Assembly (NCBI GenBank): GCA_003230945.1
Contig: QIHK01000036.1
Coordinates: 1 to 10,898 of the forward strand
DNA length: 10,898 nucleotides
Reading direction: 5' to 3'
Source: Candidatus Kaiserbacteria bacterium
GTDB taxonomy: Bacteria > Patescibacteriota > Minisyncoccia > Phycocordibacterales > Phycocordibacteraceae
Translations under genes and position numbers: made by a program
Notes under the pieces: generated by a model
Seen by the model: only the letters and a program-made list of their open reading frames with translations
The model's database searches: none
Told to the model about the DNA's origin: nothing
Shown here: one piece after another, positions 7,562 through 10,898 of the stretch
How the letters are laid out: the number at the start of each line of letters is the position of its first letter
Position numbering within the stretch: the first letter of the stretch is position 1

Positions 7562-7605
7562 GATACAGGACTGTGGGGAAAGCCTCGTTATACTTCTTGA
7601 CCTCA

Positions 7606-7614
7606 AGGTATAAT
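7606..7614 (+). promoter_or_regulatory. -10 promoter of the pilin-like gene
   Basis: AGG followed by a perfect TATAAT (7609-7614) ends 6 bases before the ATG at 7621, predicting transcription from the start codon itself. The TTGACC at 7597-7602 is too close (6 bases) to be a -35. The upstream frame open from 7549 would place this promoter inside the gene and is therefore not used. Confidence 0.55.
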
Positions 7615-7620
7615 ATACGT

Positions 7621-8085
7621 ATGCGATTTCGTCTCCCTTTGTTTGTACTCCTTTTTTTGGCAGGTTCGTTTTCGTTGCCATTTGTCGCACATGCAGCCAT
7701 ACCGTTTTTTGGACCTATCATTCCAACGGCTTCTAGTCAGTGTGCCGCGGGTTGGGGCATGCTCATGACGGTTATCAACCGCATTATAAGTTTTGTGCTC
7801 ACCATTGCCGTTATATTTATAGCACCAATAACTATTGCTTACGCAGGATTTTTGATGGTAGTGAACCCAACATCGGCTGGTGATATGAGTAAGGCAAAAA
7901 GCATTATTTTAAATACGATTATCGGTATTGTCATAGCTCTTGCCGCTTGGCTTATCGTTGACGCTATTATGGTGACTCTTACTGCAAATAACGGAAAACC
8001 ATTTGGTGAAGCTTGGTACGCCATCATAAGTTCCAATGGCGCTCCTAACTGTCTCTCAGGTTCTGGACTTAATGTAAAATCTTAA
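7621..8085 (+). CDS. Small two-helix membrane protein, type IV secretion pilin-like (TrbC/VirB2 class)
   Basis: The 154-residue product has a clear signal peptide: basic MRFR, a hydrophobic core, and a likely cut after AHA at residue 25. The mature part has two hydrophobic helices at about 52-80 and 93-120, joined by a short polar loop (NPTSAGDMSKAKS). The layout of signal peptide, helix, short basic loop and helix is that of VirB2/TrbC-type pilins, and similar small pilin-like proteins are common in Parcubacteria. Two Cys, at 41 and 144, lie in the predicted exported ends and could form a disulfide. The C-terminus is Gly/Ser-rich. No VirB4, VirB6 or other secretion gene is adjacent, so assembly into a pilus is inference. 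It ends 14 bases from the convergent miaA. Confidence 0.7.
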   Translation: MRFRLPLFVLLFLAGSFSLPFVAHAAIPFFGPIIPTASSQCAAGWGMLMTVINRIISFVLTIAVIFIAPITIAYAGFLMVVNPTSAGDMSKAKSIILNTIIGIVIALAAWLIVDAIMVTLTANNGKPFGEAWYAIISSNGAPNCLSGSGLNVKS

Positions 8086-8099
8086 ATTTAACAAATAGT

Positions 8100-8936
8100 T
8101 CAGGCAATGTTGCTAGCCTGTAATTTACGTATCCATGCTTTTTGACGGCGCGCGTATTGCCAAAGCTTTGCTGAGAGAACAGAAAGAAGAGATTCCTTAG
8201 TTCGTTCATCACGCAAGAATTCTCCGATAATACGATACTCAAGTCCAAGTTCGTTAAGGCGCTCGTTACCAACTTTTTTTTGTACCGTGCGTACTTCTTC
8301 AATAAGACCTCGAGAAAATGCAGTAGCGAGGCGAGTATCAATACGCGCGCGAAGTTCCTCTTTAGAAGGATTAATAATAATCCATTCAACGATATATGCG
8401 GGATTCTTTTGCGAATCTCGTGGGGGTACATTTCCACGTATAGCAATTATTTCAAGTGCCCGAATAAGTCTTCGTCGATTCTTTGGATCGAGAACCATAG
8501 CGCGCTTTGGATCAGTATTTTTAATGCGCTCGAAAAGTTCTTCATTTTTAAGATTTTCAAGTTCAGTGCGGAGTGAAGGATTAGGAGGGGTCTCAAAAGG
8601 GAGTCCATTTAAAAGCGCATCAAAATAAAAATGCGAACCACCGGCAAGTATTGGTAATTTGCCTCGTGTATTAATTTCCTCAATAAGTTGTGTAGCATCT
8701 TGTACAAAATCTCCAGCAGAGTATGGATTATTTGGCTCGCGAATATCTATAAGATGGTGAGGAATACCTCCCATTTCTTCTAGAGTTATTTTTTCAGTTC
8801 CGATATCAAGACCTCGATATACTTGTCGTGAATCAACCGAAATAACTTCTCCACCACGTTTTTTTGCCTCAATAATAGCTCGTGAGGACTTACCAGAAGC
8901 GGTTGGACCGATGACGCAGAGAATAGTAATAGCCAT
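8100..8936 (-). CDS. miaA: tRNA dimethylallyltransferase
   Basis: MiaA transfers a dimethylallyl group to the N6 of A37 in tRNAs that read codons starting with U. The 278-residue product has the P-loop GPTASGKS (10-17), SVDSRQVYRGLDIGTEK (33-49) with the catalytic-site Asp35 and Ser36, IPHHLIDI (58-65), AGGSHFYFDALLNGLPF (98-114), NRRRLIRALEI (153-163), GLEYR (231-235) and a C-terminal QYARRQKAWIRK (260-271). It is somewhat shorter than typical MiaA (about 300-315). The ATG at 8936 is chosen over one at 8954, because the latter lies inside the -10 region and adds six residues before the P-loop strand. All four tRNAs in this window carry A37 next to an anticodon ending in A, so they are plausible substrates. 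Confidence 0.94.
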   Translation of the reverse strand: MAITILCVIGPTASGKSSRAIIEAKKRGGEVISVDSRQVYRGLDIGTEKITLEEMGGIPHHLIDIREPNNPYSAGDFVQDATQLIEEINTRGKLPILAGGSHFYFDALLNGLPFETPPNPSLRTELENLKNEELFERIKNTDPKRAMVLDPKNRRRLIRALEIIAIRGNVPPRDSQKNPAYIVEWIIINPSKEELRARIDTRLATAFSRGLIEEVRTVQKKVGNERLNELGLEYRIIGEFLRDERTKESLLSVLSAKLWQYARRQKAWIRKLQASNIA

Positions 8937-8944
8937 TGTGCGCG

Positions 8945-8953
8945 ATAGTACCA
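8945..8953 (-). promoter_or_regulatory. Extended -10 promoter of miaA
   Basis: TGG followed by TACTAT (five of six to TATAAT) on the minus strand ends 8 bases before the ATG at 8936. The predicted transcript is leaderless or has a one-base leader. No Shine-Dalgarno motif is present. Confidence 0.5.
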
Positions 8954-9064
8954 TAGCGATACCTAATAAAAAATATCATGAAAGAAGTGGAGTGAATGCG
9001 TATACACCATGTTTTTCGCCTCACACTAGTTTTGGAAAGCCCTCCCTTGGCGGACTTTCTATTC

Positions 9065-9148
9065 TGGTGCCGGGAGAGAGACTCGAACTCTCATGTCTTG
9101 CGACAATGGGTTTTGAATCCATCGCGTCTACCATTCCGCCATCCCGGC
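9065..9148 (-). tRNA. tRNA-Leu (anticodon CAA)
   Basis: The minus strand folds as a class II tRNA: acceptor GCCGGGA/TCCCGGC, D arm with GCGGAATGGTAGACGC, anticodon loop TTCAAAA (CAA), variable arm TGTC-GCAA-GACA, and T arm GAGAG-TTCGAGT-CTCTC. The discriminator is A73 and CCA is encoded. The anticodon stem is ATGGA/CCCAT, so the pair next to the loop (31-39) is an A-C mismatch. The other features are canonical and the gene looks functional. Confidence 0.95.
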
Positions 9149-9158
9149 TCTGATGCGT

Positions 9159-9167
9159 ACAGTAGCA
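9159..9167 (-). promoter_or_regulatory. Candidate extended -10 promoter of tRNA-Leu(CAA)
   Basis: TGC followed by TACTGT on the minus strand ends 10 bases before the mature 5' end. The hexamer is a poor match, so this rests on position and the TGN layout. Confidence 0.3.
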
Positions 9168-9244
9168 TTTCTACACCTGAATTTCACCGCTTCTTTTTTT
9201 TGAAGAGCGGGGGAATATTTATTCTAAAAATAATTGTACGAACA

Positions 9245-9253
9245 TGGTAAAAT
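9245..9253 (+). promoter_or_regulatory. Extended -10 promoter of parB
   Basis: TGG followed by TAAAAT (five of six) ends 7 bases before the ATG at 9261, so transcription would begin at the start codon. It decides the start: the upstream TTG at 9234 would lie before the promoter box. Confidence 0.5.
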
Positions 9254-9260
9254 CATTTTA

Positions 9261-10295
9261 ATGACTGATGAAGCCCGCTATGTTCCGACAAGATATGATT
9301 CAGTTTTTTGGATTGATACCGATAGAATTGAAGCAAACCCATACCAACCACGCCGTGAATTCGGTGAGGCTGGACTAAAGTCACTTGCGGAAAGTATTCG
9401 TCAGTACGGACTCTTGCAACCGCTTACGGTAACGAGAAGTGAGGTAGAAAAACCAGATGGTGGTTTGGAAACGCACTATGAACTCATTGCTGGAGAACGT
9501 CGTTTGCGGGCAAGTAAACTTATTGATCTTAAACAGGTGCCAGTTGTTATCCGTGAAGGTGAGTCTAATCTCACTAAACTTGAACTCGCTATTGTTGAAA
9601 ATCTTCAGCGGGAGGATCTAAATGCCATTGATCGGGCAAAAGCTCTTCAACAACTCATTAAAGAATTTGGCATTTCACATATTGAAACTGCCGCAAAAAT
9701 TGGGAAAAGTCGCGAGTATGTTTCAAACTCGCTTCGACTACTTTCTCTCCCTGATGATATGCAAAATGCCATTGTGGGGAAAGAGATTAGCGAAGGTCAT
9801 GCGCGTGCTTTACTCGCATTAAATAAACATCTTGAAGAGCGTGAGGCACTCTTTAAGGAGATTATCCTTAAACGTTTGTCAGTGCGTGCTGCTGAGCGCA
9901 TAGCGCGCTCGATTGCTCAAGAGCGTGTGCGTAAGTATCATCGTAAGTCACCTGAGATGGTTAACCTTGAGAAATCACTTACTGAACAGCTTGGTACACG
10001 CGTCATTATTGAAGCCAATGCAGAAGGAGGGCGCCTCTCAATAGAATTCTTCTCTCCAGAAGATTTGACCCATTTGGTCGATTCACTAGCTTCATATGAA
10101 GCACAACAAATCGTAGCTTCTGATCAACAGGAAGATACTGTAGAAATTGACGCTGTATCAACACAAGAAACTCCTGAAAAGGTTATGATCGTATTTCCAA
10201 ATACTACTCAAATTTCTAGTGATCCAGTCACTCCAGCGGCACCAGATGAAACTGACGAAGATGACATCTACTCAATCAGTAATTTTTCCGTTTAG
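9261..10295 (+). CDS. parB: ParB/Spo0J-family chromosome partitioning protein
   Basis: ParB binds parS sites, uses CTP to clamp and spread on DNA, and works with ParA in chromosome segregation. The 344-residue product has the ParB N-terminal domain with NPYQPRREF (26-34), LAESIRQYGLLQPLTV (42-57), the CTP-binding GERRLRA (78-84) and ENLQREDLNAIDRA (113-126). A helix-turn-helix region follows at about 137-162 (ISHIETAAKIGKSREYVSNSLRLL) with EISEGHARALLAL after it. A C-terminal dimerisation segment lies at about 234-278 (LEKSLTEQLGTRVII...LSIEFFSPEDLTHLVDSL). About 65 further residues (280-344) form an acidic, Thr/Pro/Asp-rich tail that is longer than usual. No parA is adjacent, and no clear parS (TGTTTCACGTGAAACA-like) site is seen. 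Confidence 0.92.
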   Translation: MTDEARYVPTRYDSVFWIDTDRIEANPYQPRREFGEAGLKSLAESIRQYGLLQPLTVTRSEVEKPDGGLETHYELIAGERRLRASKLIDLKQVPVVIREGESNLTKLELAIVENLQREDLNAIDRAKALQQLIKEFGISHIETAAKIGKSREYVSNSLRLLSLPDDMQNAIVGKEISEGHARALLALNKHLEEREALFKEIILKRLSVRAAERIARSIAQERVRKYHRKSPEMVNLEKSLTEQLGTRVIIEANAEGGRLSIEFFSPEDLTHLVDSLASYEAQQIVASDQQEDTVEIDAVSTQETPEKVMIVFPNTTQISSDPVTPAAPDETDEDDIYSISNFSV

Positions 10296-10318
10296 AGCTG
10301 TTTTCTAAAAGAATATTT

Positions 10319-10898
10319 CTATTTTTTACCCGTAAATTTATATTTACTCGTTTTTGGTTTTTTATACTTTGTTGTACGTCTCGTATTCTTCCGTTTCAAT
10401 TTATCTGGCTCAGTTATGCCAAGTGCTATTCTAATATGTCTTCGTGCGAGGGAAGTTTTTGACTGTTCAAGCCATTTCGCTGTTGGATGAGCAGAATCTC
10501 TATGTATGATTTCTACAACATCACCGTTATGAAGTGGTGTATCAAATGAGATAAGTTTTCCATTAACTTTCGCTCCATGTAAGTGATCCCCAATGTCGCT
10601 ATGAATGGCGTAGGCGAAATCAATGGCAGTAGCTCCTATAGGAAGATCTACTGCATCGCCCTCTGGAGTGAAAAGAAAAACACGGTGACTGAAAAAATCT
10701 TCTTTAAGACCTTCAACAAATTCCTTTGAACCACCAACTTCTGAATGGGCGCTTGCGAGCTCATTAAGCCATACTGGAGACTCCGTTGATTTTGTTTTTA
10801 GATCTCTCTGGTGTCTCGACATTTTCATTAAAGAGGGCATGAGTGACCGTATCCAGGAGAAAGAAAGCGTCGCAAAACGTTTTTTTTGGGTAGCCTTA
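10319..10898 (-). CDS. C-terminal part of a RelA/SpoT-type protein with a TGS domain (runs off the right edge)
   Basis: RelA/SpoT proteins make and degrade (p)ppGpp. Counting from the ATG at 10840 (173 residues), SPVWLNELASAH, then EFVEGLKEDFFSHRVFLFTPEGDAVDLPIGATAIDFAYAIHSDIGDHLHGAKVNG match the linker and TGS domain, followed by LHNGDVVEII and HPTAKWLEQSKTSLARRHIR. The protein then ends in a Lys/Arg/Thr-rich tail with no ACT domain, so only the catalytic half could lie off the window. The frame stays open from 10840 to the right edge, which fits a continuing gene. However, those 19 codons and the start of the segment do not show the AEYGIAAHW-type motif expected about 48 residues before RVFLFTP. 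The gene may therefore be frameshifted there, or begin at 10840 or 10822. It is convergent with parB, 23 bases apart. Confidence 0.75.
   Translation of the reverse strand, partial: KATQKKRFATLSFSWIRSLMPSLMKMSRHQRDLKTKSTESPVWLNELASAHSEVGGSKEFVEGLKEDFFSHRVFLFTPEGDAVDLPIGATAIDFAYAIHSDIGDHLHGAKVNGKLISFDTPLHNGDVVEIIHRDSAHPTAKWLEQSKTSLARRHIRIALGITEPDKLKRKNTRRTTKYKKPKTSKYKFTGKK

Noticed and set aside
7597..7602. TTGACC as a -35 box for the pilin-like gene
   Set aside because: It is only 6 bases from the TATAAT, far below the 16-18 needed.
8069..8446. A 125-codon minus-strand frame overlapping the 3' half of miaA
   Set aside because: It is another frame of miaA with no recognisable features; the MiaA frame carries all the motifs.
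9035..9059. GAAAG...CTTTC hairpin after tRNA-Leu(CAA)
   Set aside because: Five outer pairs, a mismatch and two inner pairs with no T run on either side; too weak to call a terminator.
10291..10309. TTTAGA/TCTAAA inverted repeat at the end of parB as a terminator
   Set aside because: The stem is six AT-rich base pairs, overlaps the stop codon, and is not followed by a T tract.
1..10898. Alternative genetic code (TGA as glycine), as in some CPR lineages
   Set aside because: TGA ends infB and miaA at the expected family lengths, and no TGA interrupts the conserved coding regions.
1..10898. CRISPR arrays, insertion sequences, phage genes, toxin-antitoxin or defence modules
   Set aside because: No direct-repeat arrays, transposase motifs or short defence gene pairs were seen on either strand; gene content is housekeeping.

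Overview
The window looks like a piece of chromosome from a Candidate Phyla Radiation (Patescibacteria) bacterium, most likely a Parcubacteria lineage; the placement is inference from gene content and architecture. Pointers are a stripped-down IF-2 without its N-terminal region, a Cys-free short L33, a two-helix secretion-pilin-like protein, a RelA/SpoT C-terminus that stops shortly after the TGS domain, moderate-to-low GC, and tight packing. TGA is used as a stop (infB, miaA), so there is no sign of the TGA-to-glycine code of Gracilibacteria.

Layout. 1-303 (minus): N-terminal part of an unrecognised single-pass membrane protein that leaves the window. 395-579 (minus): tRNA-Leu(UAA) and tRNA-Cys(GCA). 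616-2411 (minus): infB then rbfA, overlapping by 4 bases. 2412-2515: divergent intergenic region. 2516-7141 (plus): a cysteine desulfurase, a membrane-anchored degenerate trypsin-like protein, and a ClpB-type AAA+ unfoldase. 7226-7381 (plus): rpmG (L33), followed by a 21-bp perfect hairpin that separates it from the convergent tRNA-Trp(CCA). 7621-8085 (plus): pilin-like protein, convergent with miaA (minus, 8100-8936). 9065-9148 (minus): tRNA-Leu(CAA). 9261-10295 (plus): parB, convergent with the C-terminal part of a RelA/SpoT-type protein that leaves the right edge. No stretch longer than 300 bases lacks a gene.

Most of the genes are housekeeping: translation initiation and ribosome maturation (infB, rbfA, rpmG), tRNAs and tRNA modification (miaA; the desulfurase plausibly feeds tRNA thiolation), protein quality control (clpB), chromosome partitioning (parB) and stringent-response signalling (TGS protein). 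No defence island, phage, insertion sequence or CRISPR array was found. The most informative signals are (i) a recurring extended -10 box (TGN + hexamer) placed 6-10 bases before start codons and tRNA 5' ends, with no usable Shine-Dalgarno sequence, which points to leaderless transcripts as the default; (ii) a ClpB-type protein with a full-length middle domain that also has an IGF tripeptide where ClpA/ClpC carry their ClpP-docking loop; and (iii) an apparently inactive HtrA-like protein between the desulfurase and clpB.
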